A stretch of 64,000 bases of DNA from Verrucomicrobiales bacterium (GTDB lineage: Bacteria; Verrucomicrobiota; Verrucomicrobiia; Verrucomicrobiales; V1-33): assembly GCA_018003315.1 (NCBI GenBank), contig JAGNEJ010000009.1, forward strand, positions 26,767-90,766, given 5' to 3'. Positions 7,794 through 16,059 of this stretch are shown here, in pieces; positions within the stretch are counted from its first letter, which is position 1; each line of letters opens with the position of its first letter. A program made the position numbers and the translations under genes. A model generated the notes under the pieces. That model was not told the DNA's origin and ran no database searches. It saw only the letters and a list, made by a program, of their open reading frames with translations.

Positions 7794-9610
7794 AGGCCCT
7801 GAAGGAGATCTGGCGCGAAGCGTGGCAGCCCCCCGACCGGCGGCCGCCGTGGGCATGGTGTGAGGACCACATCGAGGGCATCCCGTATTCCCCGAATCCG
7901 GGAAGGTTCCGTTCGGAAAACTCCCCGTGGATCCGTGAGGTCATGGATGCCGTGGTCGATCCTCGCATTCGGATCGTCTCCATCATCGCTTCGGTGCAAT
8001 CGTCGAAGACAACCGCGCCTGAGCTTACGCTCTGCTACATCATCGCGAATCTGCCCGGCCCGGCGCTCTGGCTGGATCAGACCGACGAGGACGCCCGGGA
8101 CTATTCCGAAGCCCGCCTGCAGAAGCTCTTCGACCAGTGTGCTCCAGTCCGCCGGCTCATGCCGACCGGCATTCATCGCCACAAGCGCAAGAACAACGCG
8201 ATCCACTTCACCAACGGGATGACGCTCTGGATTCTCGGGGCACACAACAAGACCAACCTCCAGCGCCGGTCGATCCGATGGCTGATCGCGGACGAGACAT
8301 GGCGGTTTCCCACCGGGCACATGGCGGAAGCGGAGGCCCGAGTCACGGCCTTCGGCTGGCTGGGGAAATGTGTCTTCATGAGCCAGGGCGGTGAAGAGGA
8401 CGATGACACGCACCGCAAGTTTCTGACCACCGACCAGCGCGAGTGGACGTTCGCCTGCACGCAATGCGGACACCGCCAGCCGTTCAAGTGGGATGCCGTC
8501 GAGTGGAGTAAATCCGCCCGCGATGAATTTGGCGACTGGGACTTCGATGAGGTGCGCCGAACGACATCGCTCCGCTGCGAAGCCTGCAACCATTACTTCG
8601 ATGACGCGGACCGGACCCGGCGCGAACTCAATGCGTCGGGGAAGTTTGTGGCGAAGAATCCCAAAGCCTCGAAGGAGAATGTCGGCTTCCACTGGAATGC
8701 CCTGTGCGCGATGAGTTGGGGACAACTGGCCGAACTCTACCTGCGGGCCAAAGCGGCCGCGAGGAAGGGGGACGTGAGTCTGCTCCAGCAGTTCTATCAA
8801 AAGCGGCTCGGTCTGCCGTGGCGCGAGTATGTCGAAGATTACAAACTGGAGATCACGAAATCCGGCTACAAGCGGGGCGAGTCGTGGGAGGAGGAAGGAG
8901 CCATTGATCCCCGAACCGGCGCTATCCTGCCGGCTCCTCTACCCGAGCGGACCGGCCTCATTCCGCTGCGATTCGTCACGGTCGATTGCCAGATGGATCA
9001 CCTCTTCGCCGTGGTCCGCTCGTGGTCGGCAGAGGGATCGAGCCGCCTTGTCTGGAACGAACGTATCCTGACGTTCACCGACATCGATGTCCTGCAGGAG
9101 CGCTTCGGCATCCATGCGAGCCTGGTGTTCCTCGATGCCGGCTACGCGACGTATGACGTCTATCGCGAGTGCGCGAAGCGTGGATGGGTGGCTCTCATCG
9201 GTGACCGTCGTCCGGTTTACCCTCACAAGGGACGCGACGGAAAAACCATCCAGCGTTTCTATTCGCCCCGGCGGAAGGTCGTGCTCACCCACCGCCAAAC
9301 CTGCCACGTCCACTACTGGAGCAATCTGAACATCAAGGACACGCTCGCCCGCCTGCGTCGCAATCAGGACCCGGCGCGAGGGCCGACATGGGAAGTTCCA
9401 GACGACATAGACGACGACTACCTCGCCCAGATGGAAAGCGAGCAGCGCATCAAGGAAAAGAGTCAGTGGATGTGGAAGCAGATCGGTTCCCGGCCCAATC
9501 ACTATTTCGATGCCGAATCGATGCAGGCGGCCGCCGCCACCATGCTCAAAATCGTCGGAAGGGAAGCGGTCAACGGTCCGCCCGTTGACACGTCCGAAGA
9601 GGAATCATGA
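7790..9610 (+). CDS. Terminase large subunit (GpA family)
   Basis: 606 aa, close to the usual GpA length. The ATP motor has a degenerate Walker A (ASVQSSKTT, about residues 68-76), as expected for GpA, and a Walker B strand WLIADETW. Two CxxC pairs (CTQCGHRQP and CEACNHYF) form the GpA zinc site. The C-terminal nuclease domain begins near VTVDCQMDHLF, with a second acidic strand VFLDAGYATYD. It packages DNA into proheads; GpA relatives generally cut at cos. Its last codons carry the GTTGAC element of the small lipoprotein gene, whose ATG overlaps the stop. Confidence 0.93.
   Translation: MKALKEIWREAWQPPDRRPPWAWCEDHIEGIPYSPNPGRFRSENSPWIREVMDAVVDPRIRIVSIIASVQSSKTTAPELTLCYIIANLPGPALWLDQTDEDARDYSEARLQKLFDQCAPVRRLMPTGIHRHKRKNNAIHFTNGMTLWILGAHNKTNLQRRSIRWLIADETWRFPTGHMAEAEARVTAFGWLGKCVFMSQGGEEDDDTHRKFLTTDQREWTFACTQCGHRQPFKWDAVEWSKSARDEFGDWDFDEVRRTTSLRCEACNHYFDDADRTRRELNASGKFVAKNPKASKENVGFHWNALCAMSWGQLAELYLRAKAAARKGDVSLLQQFYQKRLGLPWREYVEDYKLEITKSGYKRGESWEEEGAIDPRTGAILPAPLPERTGLIPLRFVTVDCQMDHLFAVVRSWSAEGSSRLVWNERILTFTDIDVLQERFGIHASLVFLDAGYATYDVYRECAKRGWVALIGDRRPVYPHKGRDGKTIQRFYSPRRKVVLTHRQTCHVHYWSNLNIKDTLARLRRNQDPARGPTWEVPDDIDDDYLAQMESEQRIKEKSQWMWKQIGSRPNHYFDAESMQAAAATMLKIVGREAVNGPPVDTSEEES
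9584..9589 (+). promoter_or_regulatory. GTTGAC gene-start element (3 of 13)
   Basis: Lies wholly inside the terminase coding sequence (codons for Val-Asp), 17 nt before the ATG at 9607. This shows that the element need not overlap a stop codon. Confidence 0.55.
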
Positions 9611-9768
9611 AATCGACTTTCCTCCTTCTCGCCACGATCTGCCTGTCGGCGACCTCCTGCACATCGCCTCCGCCCGTCAGCGGCAGCATTGCCAACCGTT
9701 ACGGTGCCATCCGGCTGCTCCCGGACGGACGAGTCGAAATCGTGGTCGAACCCCGCAGCGCCAAGTAA
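9607..9768 (+). CDS. Small putative lipoprotein (53 aa)
   Basis: The sequence starts MKSTFLLLATICLSATSC, a short basic/hydrophobic signal with a lipobox-like ATS-C, followed by a 35-residue exposed part with LLPDGRVEIVVEP. The start overlaps the terminase stop and has a GTTGAC element 17 nt upstream. Beside the M15 lysin it may be a spanin-like or superinfection-exclusion lipoprotein; neither is proven. Confidence 0.65.
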   Translation: MKSTFLLLATICLSATSCTSPPPVSGSIANRYGAIRLLPDGRVEIVVEPRSAK

Positions 9769-9771
9769 GCC

Positions 9772-10212
9772 ATGCCTTCCGACCCCTTCTCCACCTGGTT
9801 CGCCTCGCAGAACTTTCGCCACTTCACCGCCGGCGAGTTCACCTCCTATTTTACTGCCGTCCGTAAAGGCGTGAGGAACAGCACCCCGCCCCGCGCGCTC
9901 TGGAAGAACATTGTGCCGACGCTGCGCATTGTGGATGAACTGCGGGAGAGCTTCGGCAAGCCCTGCACAATCCTCAGCTCCTACCGCTCGCCCGATTACA
10001 ACAAGGCTGTGGGCGGGGTGGGGTTGAGCCAGCACATGGAGTTTCGGGCTCTGGACATCGCATTTGATGGAGTGAGCCCGCAGCAGGTCTACGACCGGCT
10101 CATTGATTGGCGGTCCAAGGGGAAATTCACCGGCGGACTCGGCCTTTATCCCGGAAACGGTTTCGTTCATATCGACACTCGCGGCAGCAACGCGACGTGG
10201 CGGGGGCATTAA
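9772..10212 (+). CDS. Peptidase M15-type D,D-carboxypeptidase, probable endolysin
   Basis: 146 aa. The substrate/metal motifs are in order: ILSSYRSPDYN (about residue 68), the zinc motif SQHMEFRALDI (His, then Asp seven residues later) and the second zinc His in GFVHIDTRG. This is the peptidase_M15_3 pattern used by phage lysins to cut the stem peptide of peptidoglycan. There is no signal peptide, so export would depend on a holin, or the enzyme acts as a virion-associated lysin. It sits between terminase and portal rather than at the end of the late operon. Confidence 0.85.
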   Translation: MPSDPFSTWFASQNFRHFTAGEFTSYFTAVRKGVRNSTPPRALWKNIVPTLRIVDELRESFGKPCTILSSYRSPDYNKAVGGVGLSQHMEFRALDIAFDGVSPQQVYDRLIDWRSKGKFTGGLGLYPGNGFVHIDTRGSNATWRGH

Positions 10213-10730
10213 GAGTGCTGGCAGAAATTCCATTCGATCGGAAGCGCCGCCCCGCATACACATTCAAGAACATCGTCTTTCACAAGATTGATGATGCCAC
10301 ACGCCGGGCACTTCCGAAAAACGAAGGCGTGGGTCAATTCGTTTGGCCTTTCGACTCCGATTTTATCAAGGACACGGGCAATAACTGCCCAGCACTCAGG
10401 CTCAGGACAGAAGCCAGTGGACTGATTGGAAACTTCCTGAACGCGGATAATAGTTTCATCCACAAACAGAAACAATTCTCCCGCGGCAAGAACCGGTCCT
10501 CCGTCAGCACAGGCAACATGCTCGGATCCTCGTTCGGCTACCCAGAGTTGCTCGTCGGAATCCACGACGAAAGTGGCGGGGATCAGACCGGATCTCTTTC
10601 CGGGAGAGAATTGCCTTCGCGCCCATGCGTGGAGGTCCATTGCATTTCGCGGACTGATGCAGTCGCCCTGACGTCGAAGCCTCTGCAAATGGTCAGGTCC
10701 GACATATAGGTATTGTCTGTAGTCAGCCAT
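10209..10730 (-). CDS. Zinc-ribbon cargo protein (moron)
   Basis: 173 aa on the strand opposite to the late genes. The C-terminal part has paired cysteines, FCPEPEC, KCPACG and ECVCG, forming one or two zinc ribbons; the N-terminal part has an acidic beta-rich domain (FVVDSDEQLWVAERG). A sampled stretch is about 47 % GC against roughly 60 % in neighbours, suggesting recent acquisition. It converges on the lysin gene with a 4-base overlap. The start at 10730 was chosen over 10763. Possibly a lysogeny or defence gene; no family is recognised. Confidence 0.6.
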   Translation of the reverse strand: MADYRQYLYVGPDHLQRLRRQGDCISPRNAMDLHAWARRQFSPGKRSGLIPATFVVDSDEQLWVAERGSEHVACADGGPVLAAGELFLFVDETIIRVQEVSNQSTGFCPEPECWAVIARVLDKIGVERPNELTHAFVFRKCPACGIINLVKDDVLECVCGAALPIEWNFCQHS

Positions 10731-10801
10731 GAATTTTCTACACCATAGGGCAATTTGGAGCACACGGGAGCATGAGGCAAGACCGCTTTACTCGTTGATC
10801 C

Positions 10802-10807
10802 GTTGAC
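10802..10807 (+). promoter_or_regulatory. GTTGAC gene-start element (4 of 13)
   Basis: In true intergenic DNA after an opposing cargo gene, 14 nt before the ATG at 10822. No preceding plus-strand stop codon is involved. Confidence 0.65.
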
Positions 10808-10821
10808 ACCCGCCGCCTGAC

Positions 10822-11082
10822 ATGGCCCGCGGACTTTTCATCACTGGATTCACCATCGTCGAGGTGCTCGCCATTCAGGCGCGTGCCAAGGCCCTCATCC
10901 TTGAGGGAAAGACCATCATGAACTGGAACGATGCCGACACGTCGGTATCCAAGCAGTTCACGATGCCGGTCGATCAGGTGCTGGAAGAATGCGCCCACGC
11001 GCTCCGGGCACTCGATCCCGACACTTACGGCCGGAACCGGATCGCCGGAGCGTCCTTCATCGACGGCTACCTGGCGAAATGA
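10822..11082 (+). CDS. Small head protein in the gpW position
   Basis: 86 aa, mostly helical (FTIVEVLAIQARAKALILEG), between terminase and portal, exactly where lambda encodes its 68-aa head-completion protein W. No gpW signature is clear, so the assignment is positional. The stop overlaps the portal start (ATGA). Confidence 0.6.
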   Translation: MARGLFITGFTIVEVLAIQARAKALILEGKTIMNWNDADTSVSKQFTMPVDQVLEECAHALRALDPDTYGRNRIAGASFIDGYLAK

Positions 11083-12518
11083 GCTTCCTTCGTTCCATCG
11101 CACTCCGCTGGTTGCCTCCGGTCCTCGTTCCGAAGGCGTGGGGCACACCCTACGAAGCTGCGAACTGGTCGCCGCGTCGAGGATCGGTGCCGGGGGCATC
11201 GCCAACGGACGCGAGGAACGAATTGACGCCCGGAGTTCGCAGCGAGCTGGTCCGCAAGGCCCGCTACCTGCACAAGAACAGTGGGTTTGTCAGGGAACTG
11301 GTCGCGAACATGGCGATCTACTCGACCGGCGACGGCATCCGGGTGCAGGCGCAGTCGCCTGATCCGGAATGGAATCGCGCGGCGGAGGATTACTTTGCCC
11401 TGTGGGCTGCCCGCTGTGAAATCACCCGCCGGTTCTCCTTTCAGGAATGTCAGGCGCTCGTCTGCCGGGGCATGGACATCGACGGCGAATACTTCATCCA
11501 CAAAACGAGGGACGCCGACGGGGAGCCCCGGCTCCAGCTCATCGAAAGCCATCGTGTCGGCGATGACTTCGGTTCGTCCCAGACCATCGACGGCATCGGC
11601 CTGGACGCGTTCGGTGCGCCGGCATTCTATCGGGTCCGCGAGGATGGCGGGGCCAGGCGGGATATCCCTTCCGCAGCAGTGCTGCATGTCCACGAACCGG
11701 AATGGGCGGGAGCGGTGCGTTCCTGCCCGACGATCCAGCATTCCATCAATCACGTCCTCGATGAGATGGAATTGCTGGCCCTGGAGAAACATGCCGTGAA
11801 GGACAATGCGGATGTGGCGCGTGTGCTCAAGACGGCGAGGGGAGACATCGACGACCACGGCGACTTCGTCGTGGGGCCGGCCGGCGGTGCCGGTGAATCC
11901 AGCGATCCGGTCACGCTTCAACGGATCGTAGGCGGGAAACTGGTGGCCCTGAAACCTGACGAATCGCTCGACAGCTTTCAGTCCAACCGGCCGAGTCCGA
12001 CCTTCACCGGATTCCTTGAGCACCTGCGGCGCGATGCCTCGCTGGGAATGATTCCGTTCGAGTTTGCCGCCGATTCGAGCAAAGTCGGCGGTGCCGGCGT
12101 TCGCCTGATTGTGGCGAAGGCCGACCGCCGGTTCTCGTTCCGCCAGATGATCCTCGAACGCCGTCTCATCCGTCCGGTGTGGAGCTACATCATCGGCGAC
12201 GCCATCGCTCGCGGCCTGCTTCCTGTCGCGCTGGGATGGTGGCGAATTTCGTGTGTGCCACCCCGCCGGGTCACGGTCGATGCGGGCCGCGAGGCACAGC
12301 AGAACCGTGCCGATGTCGAGATGGGTCTCAAGACACTGTCCGATCACTTCCAGGAACTGGGCGCTGACTTCGGTGAGGAAATCGAGCGCCGCGCGGCCGA
12401 TGCGAAGCTCATTCTGGAAACCGCCGCCAAGTTCGGGGTGCCGCCGGAGATGCTCTGGAAGCCGGCTGCGTTGACAGCGGCACCCCGGCATGAGTCCGGT
12501 ATTCCTGCAAAGCCGTGA
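11079..12518 (+). CDS. Portal protein (lambda GpB family)
   Basis: 479 aa. Typical family features: LVRKARYLHKNSGFVRELV near residue 60, then WAARCEITRRFSFQECQ and GMDIDGEYF, the IESHRVGDDFG strand, and the clip/stem region EHLRRDASLGMIPFEFAAD. Twelve copies form the DNA entry channel; in GpB relatives some subunits are proteolysed by the downstream S49 protease. The C-terminus overlaps the protease start by 29 bases. An upstream extension to 10989 was rejected because it overlaps the gpW-position gene. Confidence 0.9.
   Translation: MSFLRSIALRWLPPVLVPKAWGTPYEAANWSPRRGSVPGASPTDARNELTPGVRSELVRKARYLHKNSGFVRELVANMAIYSTGDGIRVQAQSPDPEWNRAAEDYFALWAARCEITRRFSFQECQALVCRGMDIDGEYFIHKTRDADGEPRLQLIESHRVGDDFGSSQTIDGIGLDAFGAPAFYRVREDGGARRDIPSAAVLHVHEPEWAGAVRSCPTIQHSINHVLDEMELLALEKHAVKDNADVARVLKTARGDIDDHGDFVVGPAGGAGESSDPVTLQRIVGGKLVALKPDESLDSFQSNRPSPTFTGFLEHLRRDASLGMIPFEFAADSSKVGGAGVRLIVAKADRRFSFRQMILERRLIRPVWSYIIGDAIARGLLPVALGWWRISCVPPRRVTVDAGREAQQNRADVEMGLKTLSDHFQELGADFGEEIERRAADAKLILETAAKFGVPPEMLWKPAALTAAPRHESGIPAKP
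12470..12475 (+). promoter_or_regulatory. GTTGAC gene-start element (5 of 13)
   Basis: Inside the portal reading frame (the bases are read through as Ala-Leu-Thr), 14 nt before the protease ATG at 12490. Confidence 0.6.
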
Positions 12519-13758
12519 ATGGCTAATCCAGCCCGATGCCCTCCGCGCCATGGCGCTGACCGCCCGCGCGTGGCATGACCGCTCACTGCCTGCTGCGCCC
12601 GCCGCGAATTCGCTTCTCTCAGTCGAGAACGGCATTGGAGTTGTGAGCATCGAAGGCCCGATGATCCGCAAGCCGGATCCGTTTGCCCGCCTCATCATGA
12701 AGGCGACGGATTCCGCAGAGATCGGAGCCGCTCTCCGGGAGGCAGGGCAGCGCGACGACATCCGCGCGGTGTTCCTCGATATCGACTCGCCCGGCGGGAC
12801 GGTGGCCGGCACCCCGGAACTCGCCTCCGCCGTCGCCGCGCTCAACGAGCAGAAGCCGGTCTATGCGTTCACCTCCGGTCTCATGGCTTCGGCTGCCTAC
12901 TGGGTCGCCAGTCAGGCCCGCGCCATCTATGCGACGCCTTCCGCACAGGTCGGTTCAATCGGCGTGGTGCAGGCCGTGCTGGATGATACGGCAGCGCTCG
13001 ATGCAGCCGGTCTCAAGGTCGAGGTGTTCGCGGTCGGCAAATACAAGGCGATGGGCGCTCCGGGCACGCCGCTCACTGACGACCAGCGCGAACTCATCCG
13101 CTCCAACCTGGCTGAGACGGCCCGCGAGTTCCATGCCGCCGTGCTCGCACGGGGACGGGCTATCCCGGCAGAAGCCATGGAAGGGCAGACGTTCAGCGGC
13201 AGGCAGGCCCAGCGATTCAACCTTGCGGGCATGGTTCCCGACCGGGCCGAAGCCATGCGCCGCCTGCGTGTCTATCACGGCGCAGTTGACACGGAATCCC
13301 GGGTCATGAGTAAACCTCTCGAAGATCAGCTCGCCGAAGCCCGCACGCAGACTGATGCCCTCCAGCGGGACTACAAGGCTCAGGCCGACCTCCTCACAGA
13401 AGCCTCCGCCAGCATCGACCGTCTCCGTGGCGAAGTCGAACTCCTCGCCGCTGAAGTCGATACGCTCAAAGGCGAACGCGACACGGCCCGCACGGAAGCC
13501 GCCGCCTTCCAGACGCGCATCGCAGAGCTTCAAGCCGCTCAGTCCAATTTCGAGCAGCGGGTGAACACGGAAGTCGCCCGCGTGGTGGCTTCGACCGGCA
13601 CGACGATGCCCGCCCGCGTGACGCCAGCCGGGGACGGTCCACAAGCCGCCGAACTCCACGCGCAGTTCACCGCGATCACCGATCCCGCCGCGCAGACCGC
13701 CTTCTGGCGCAAGCTCACTCCCGAGCAGCAGGCCCTCATCCTCAATCACCAATCCTGA
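12490..13758 (+). CDS. Prohead protease of S49/SppA family with scaffold-like C-terminus (GpC-like)
   Basis: 422 aa. The S49 domain spans about residues 40-265: FLDIDSPGGTVAG, the nucleophile region SGLMASAAYWVAS with the serine near residue 135, VGSIGVV, and the general-base lysine in VGKYKAMG near residue 184. Residues 273-422 are a separate coiled-coil-rich region (repeated Ala/Glu/Leu helices, then a short globular end), the layout of lambda C with nested Nu3. The protease matures portal and scaffold inside the prohead. A start element and ATG precede the scaffold part internally. Confidence 0.88.
   Translation: MSPVFLQSREWLIQPDALRAMALTARAWHDRSLPAAPAANSLLSVENGIGVVSIEGPMIRKPDPFARLIMKATDSAEIGAALREAGQRDDIRAVFLDIDSPGGTVAGTPELASAVAALNEQKPVYAFTSGLMASAAYWVASQARAIYATPSAQVGSIGVVQAVLDDTAALDAAGLKVEVFAVGKYKAMGAPGTPLTDDQRELIRSNLAETAREFHAAVLARGRAIPAEAMEGQTFSGRQAQRFNLAGMVPDRAEAMRRLRVYHGAVDTESRVMSKPLEDQLAEARTQTDALQRDYKAQADLLTEASASIDRLRGEVELLAAEVDTLKGERDTARTEAAAFQTRIAELQAAQSNFEQRVNTEVARVVASTGTTMPARVTPAGDGPQAAELHAQFTAITDPAAQTAFWRKLTPEQQALILNHQS
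13285..13290 (+). promoter_or_regulatory. GTTGAC element at the internal scaffold start (6 of 13)
   Basis: Within the protease gene, 15 nt before an in-frame ATG at 13306. The spacing matches the other elements and marks a nested start. Confidence 0.65.
13306..13758 (+). CDS. Nested in-frame scaffold protein (Nu3-like)
   Basis: The internal ATG would give a 150-aa protein identical to residues 273-422 of the protease. It begins MSKPLEDQLAEARTQTDAL and is a long coiled coil (heptad-like Leu/Ala positions to about residue 85), then a Thr/Pro linker and a helical tail ending in EQQALILNHQS. In lambda, Nu3 scaffold is made the same way from the end of C. The independent support here is the GTTGAC element 15 nt upstream, inside coding sequence where it is not needed for the full-length product. 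Confidence 0.75.
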   Translation: MSKPLEDQLAEARTQTDALQRDYKAQADLLTEASASIDRLRGEVELLAAEVDTLKGERDTARTEAAAFQTRIAELQAAQSNFEQRVNTEVARVVASTGTTMPARVTPAGDGPQAAELHAQFTAITDPAAQTAFWRKLTPEQQALILNHQS

Positions 13759-13767
13759 CCTGACCTC

Positions 13768-14664
13768 ATGGGCAACACCCTCACCAATCTCAAGGACATC
13801 AAGGTCGCCCAGCGCGCCCTGATGCCGTTCATGGCGAACCTTCTGCCGGTCACGGCGTTCTCGACCAACTTCGGTCCCCAGCAGGCCGACAAGGGCGATA
13901 CCGTGCGCGTGCCGCTGGTGGGCGCTCCCTCCGGTTCGAGCGACTTCGCCGGGGACTACACGTCCAATGCCGACTCCACGGTCACCACCGTCCCCGTGAC
14001 GCTCAACCGTCACAAGTTCAAGACGGTCCATATCACAGCCCGGGAGAATTCGGAAACGGCGATGGATCTCCTCGATACGCTCGTGGAAACCGCCGCTCAG
14101 CAACTTGCTCAGGACGTCCTGCTTGATGTGATGACCACTATCACTCAGGCCAACTTCGGCACGCCGGGCATTCCGGCCCTCGCAGCCTCGAACTTCGACT
14201 ACAAGAAGGTGCTCAACCTCCGCGAAGCCTGCGGCACGGTAAAGATGCCCGCGTCGCCGCGTTCGCTCGTTCTCGATGCCGGCTACTACACCAACCTGCT
14301 AGCCGACGATGTCGTGGCCAAGAGCTTCAATCTGAACCTGAGCGCTCCCGGTGTCACCGACGCTCTGATTCGCCGCCTTGCCGGGTTCAACCTCTTCGAG
14401 ACGGTTATCATTCCGGGCGACCATGCCGAAAAACTGGTCGGCTTTGCTGCGCACCCGAGTGCGGTCGCAGTCGCCATGCGCTACCTCCAGCCGGTCGCCG
14501 AATACCAGCAGGCCGGTGCCGTCACCGATCCGCAGACGGGTATGACCTTCGGCTATCTGCGTTTCACCGACACCCGCGCCAACAAGGTCTTTGTGACCAT
14601 CGAGTGCCTCTACGGGTTCACCGTCGGGAAGTCCGACGCCCTCAAGCGCATCGTCAAACCCTGA
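13768..14664 (+). CDS. Major capsid protein
   Basis: 298 aa, directly after the protease/scaffold gene. The first 45 residues are helical and could be a delta-like region; the body has the beta-rich pattern and late PQTGMTFGYLRFTDT of HK97-fold coat proteins that use a separate scaffold. AENSETAMDLL-type helices lie near residue 90 (TARENSETAMDLLDTLV), and the C-terminal FVTIECLYGFTVG looks like the P-domain strand. No start element of the GTTGAC type lies upstream. Identity is from position and pattern rather than a family signature. Confidence 0.8.
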   Translation: MGNTLTNLKDIKVAQRALMPFMANLLPVTAFSTNFGPQQADKGDTVRVPLVGAPSGSSDFAGDYTSNADSTVTTVPVTLNRHKFKTVHITARENSETAMDLLDTLVETAAQQLAQDVLLDVMTTITQANFGTPGIPALAASNFDYKKVLNLREACGTVKMPASPRSLVLDAGYYTNLLADDVVAKSFNLNLSAPGVTDALIRRLAGFNLFETVIIPGDHAEKLVGFAAHPSAVAVAMRYLQPVAEYQQAGAVTDPQTGMTFGYLRFTDTRANKVFVTIECLYGFTVGKSDALKRIVKP

Positions 14665-14679
14665 CCCTGACTCTTCACC

Positions 14680-15195
14680 ATGACTCCTTTCAGTTTCACA
14701 GGCAATGCAGGCACCCTCCTGAGCCACGCCGTCGTTCCCGCCGGTGGCCGCGACCGCATCCGTGTGCAATATGTGAGCGCGACGTCCGATAAGGCGGGTT
14801 CGCTCCTGCTGTTCCGGGCACCGGTGCGCTCTACTACTGTCACGGCCGCCAGTGCCTCAAACCAGACGATCATCAATGCGCCGCCCTATCTCAACGCGGC
14901 GGCCAACGACGTGGTGGTCCTGTTCTCTCTCGCCACGGGAACCGGCGTGCGCGGGGTGGTCGCCTCGGTGAACTCCGGTGCAGGCACGATCACCCTGACG
15001 GCGAATCTCGGCATCGCATTGTCGCCCGGCGACACCGTTCACCTCATGACCACAGCCGCTCAGATTCCCGTAGGTGCCGCCACCAAGGAGGTCAACGCGC
15101 CCACAGTCTTCGTGGTCAACGAGGGGCCGGGCCTGATCGAACTCGACGGCACTGCGGCCTGCCGCGTGAACCTCGTGGCCGGCGAGTATTCCTGA
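14680..15195 (+). CDS. Head-associated structural protein, possible decoration or head-completion protein
   Basis: 171 aa, almost entirely beta-strand with Ala/Thr/Val-rich repeats (FSLATGTGVRGVVAS, then TITLTANLGIALSPGDTVHL). It follows the capsid gene, where lambda has FI. Upstream is CCTGAC 14 nt before the ATG, a possible weak variant of the start element that overlaps the capsid stop. No family is recognised. Confidence 0.6.
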   Translation: MTPFSFTGNAGTLLSHAVVPAGGRDRIRVQYVSATSDKAGSLLLFRAPVRSTTVTAASASNQTIINAPPYLNAAANDVVVLFSLATGTGVRGVVASVNSGAGTITLTANLGIALSPGDTVHLMTTAAQIPVGAATKEVNAPTVFVVNEGPGLIELDGTAACRVNLVAGEYS

Positions 15196-15213
15196 ACTTT
15201 TCTCAGAGAGCGT

Positions 15214-15270
15214 GTTTGAAATTTGCGCCACTCATCAAGCCAAACTTGATCTGCGGAGCGAGTTTCAAAC
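15214..15270. repeat. Outer inverted repeat GTTTGAAA...TTTCAAAC
   Basis: Eight-base perfect arms at 15214-15221 and 15263-15270 flank the first AbiE operator-like palindrome. It may be part of the AbiE promoter/operator or a weak terminator for the upstream head genes. Confidence 0.4.
15234..15250. promoter_or_regulatory. AbiE operator-like palindrome, site 1
   Basis: ATCAAG-CCAAA-CTTGAT, a 6-bp inverted repeat, identical to the core of site 2 in 16 of 17 positions. AbiEi-type antitoxins are known to bind inverted repeats in their own promoters, so autorepression is likely. Confidence 0.6.
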
Positions 15271-15299
15271 ATTGTTCTTGTAATTGATTGAATTCTGAG

Positions 15300-15328
15300 C
15301 CATAGATCAAGCCAAGCTTGATCTATGG
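15300..15328. promoter_or_regulatory. AbiE operator-like palindrome, site 2, overlapping the start codon
   Basis: Perfect 13-bp arms (15300-15312 and 15316-15328) around a 3-nt spacer. The AbiEi ATG at 15325 lies inside the right arm, so a bound repressor, or an mRNA hairpin, would cover the start. Confidence 0.7.
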
Positions 15329-16059
15329 CGACTGATCGAATCAAAACCCTGCAAACCTCGCTGCCAAGGGGTGTCCCCTTCGACACCGAGCGGTTAGCCC
15401 GCATGGGAGTCTCGGTGTCGCTCGCACACGAGTATGTGAAAGCCGGATGGCTAACGAAGCTGGGGCGTGGCGTGTTCATGTTCGCCGGAGATGAACTGCG
15501 AAGCCACGAAACTCTTGCTTTCCTCGGAACGAAAATCCCCGGCCTGCATGTTGCCGCCAGGACTGCCCTGGCATGGCATGGATTCCGGCACAACGTGGCC
15601 GTGAAGGAGACCATGACCCTCTGGGGAAACTCCCGGGCCGAACTGCCCGAATGGTTTCAGGAACGCTTCCCGGCACGTTACAGTTCCGCCCGGTTGTTCG
15701 ATGACGCGCTTCCTGATGGAACCGGAATCGCCCCACTCCCAGAATTCCCGAATGGCCCGCAGGTTTCCAGCCCGGAACGTGCCCTGCTGGAGATGCTGAG
15801 CGAGGTGGGAGTTCATCAGGAGGTGGATGAAGCACGAGGCATCATGGAAGGAGTACGGCAACTTCGAACCCGGCAGCTCAAGCTGCTTCTTTCCCATTGT
15901 CGCATGATCAAGACGGTCCGGCTCTGCGTGGTGTGGGCGAAGGAACTCGACCTTCCCTGGGCGGCAGATGCCCGGGAAGCCGCTTCGGGCCGCATGGGAT
16001 CGGGCCGTTGGATCGCCCGGCTCAAGAACGGCAGCACCCTCATCCTGAAACCTGAATGA
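15325..16059 (+). CDS. abiEi: AbiEi-type antitoxin, type IV toxin-antitoxin system
   Basis: 244 aa. The N-terminal 70 residues form a winged HTH (LARMGVSVSLAHEYVKAGWLTKLGRGVF), then the AbiEi C-terminal domain: HVAARTALAWHGF, TMTLWGNSR, VSSPERALLEML, then ending in RWIARLKNGSTLILKPE. The antitoxin represses its own operon and counteracts AbiEii without stable binding. The two palindromes at 15234 and 15300 fit autoregulation. The stop overlaps the toxin start. It is inserted between head genes as a cargo pair likely to protect the lysogen from other phages. Confidence 0.88.
   Translation: MATDRIKTLQTSLPRGVPFDTERLARMGVSVSLAHEYVKAGWLTKLGRGVFMFAGDELRSHETLAFLGTKIPGLHVAARTALAWHGFRHNVAVKETMTLWGNSRAELPEWFQERFPARYSSARLFDDALPDGTGIAPLPEFPNGPQVSSPERALLEMLSEVGVHQEVDEARGIMEGVRQLRTRQLKLLLSHCRMIKTVRLCVVWAKELDLPWAADAREAASGRMGSGRWIARLKNGSTLILKPE

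Noticed and set aside
11067..12845. 592-codon minus-strand open frame over portal and protease
   Set aside because: Antisense shadow; Arg/His-rich composition without motifs.
13768..14679. Start elements for the capsid gene and for the gene at 14680
   Set aside because: The capsid has only CCTGAC-like sequence at the wrong distance; 14680 has CCTGAC at 14 nt, but two mismatches make it too weak to count.
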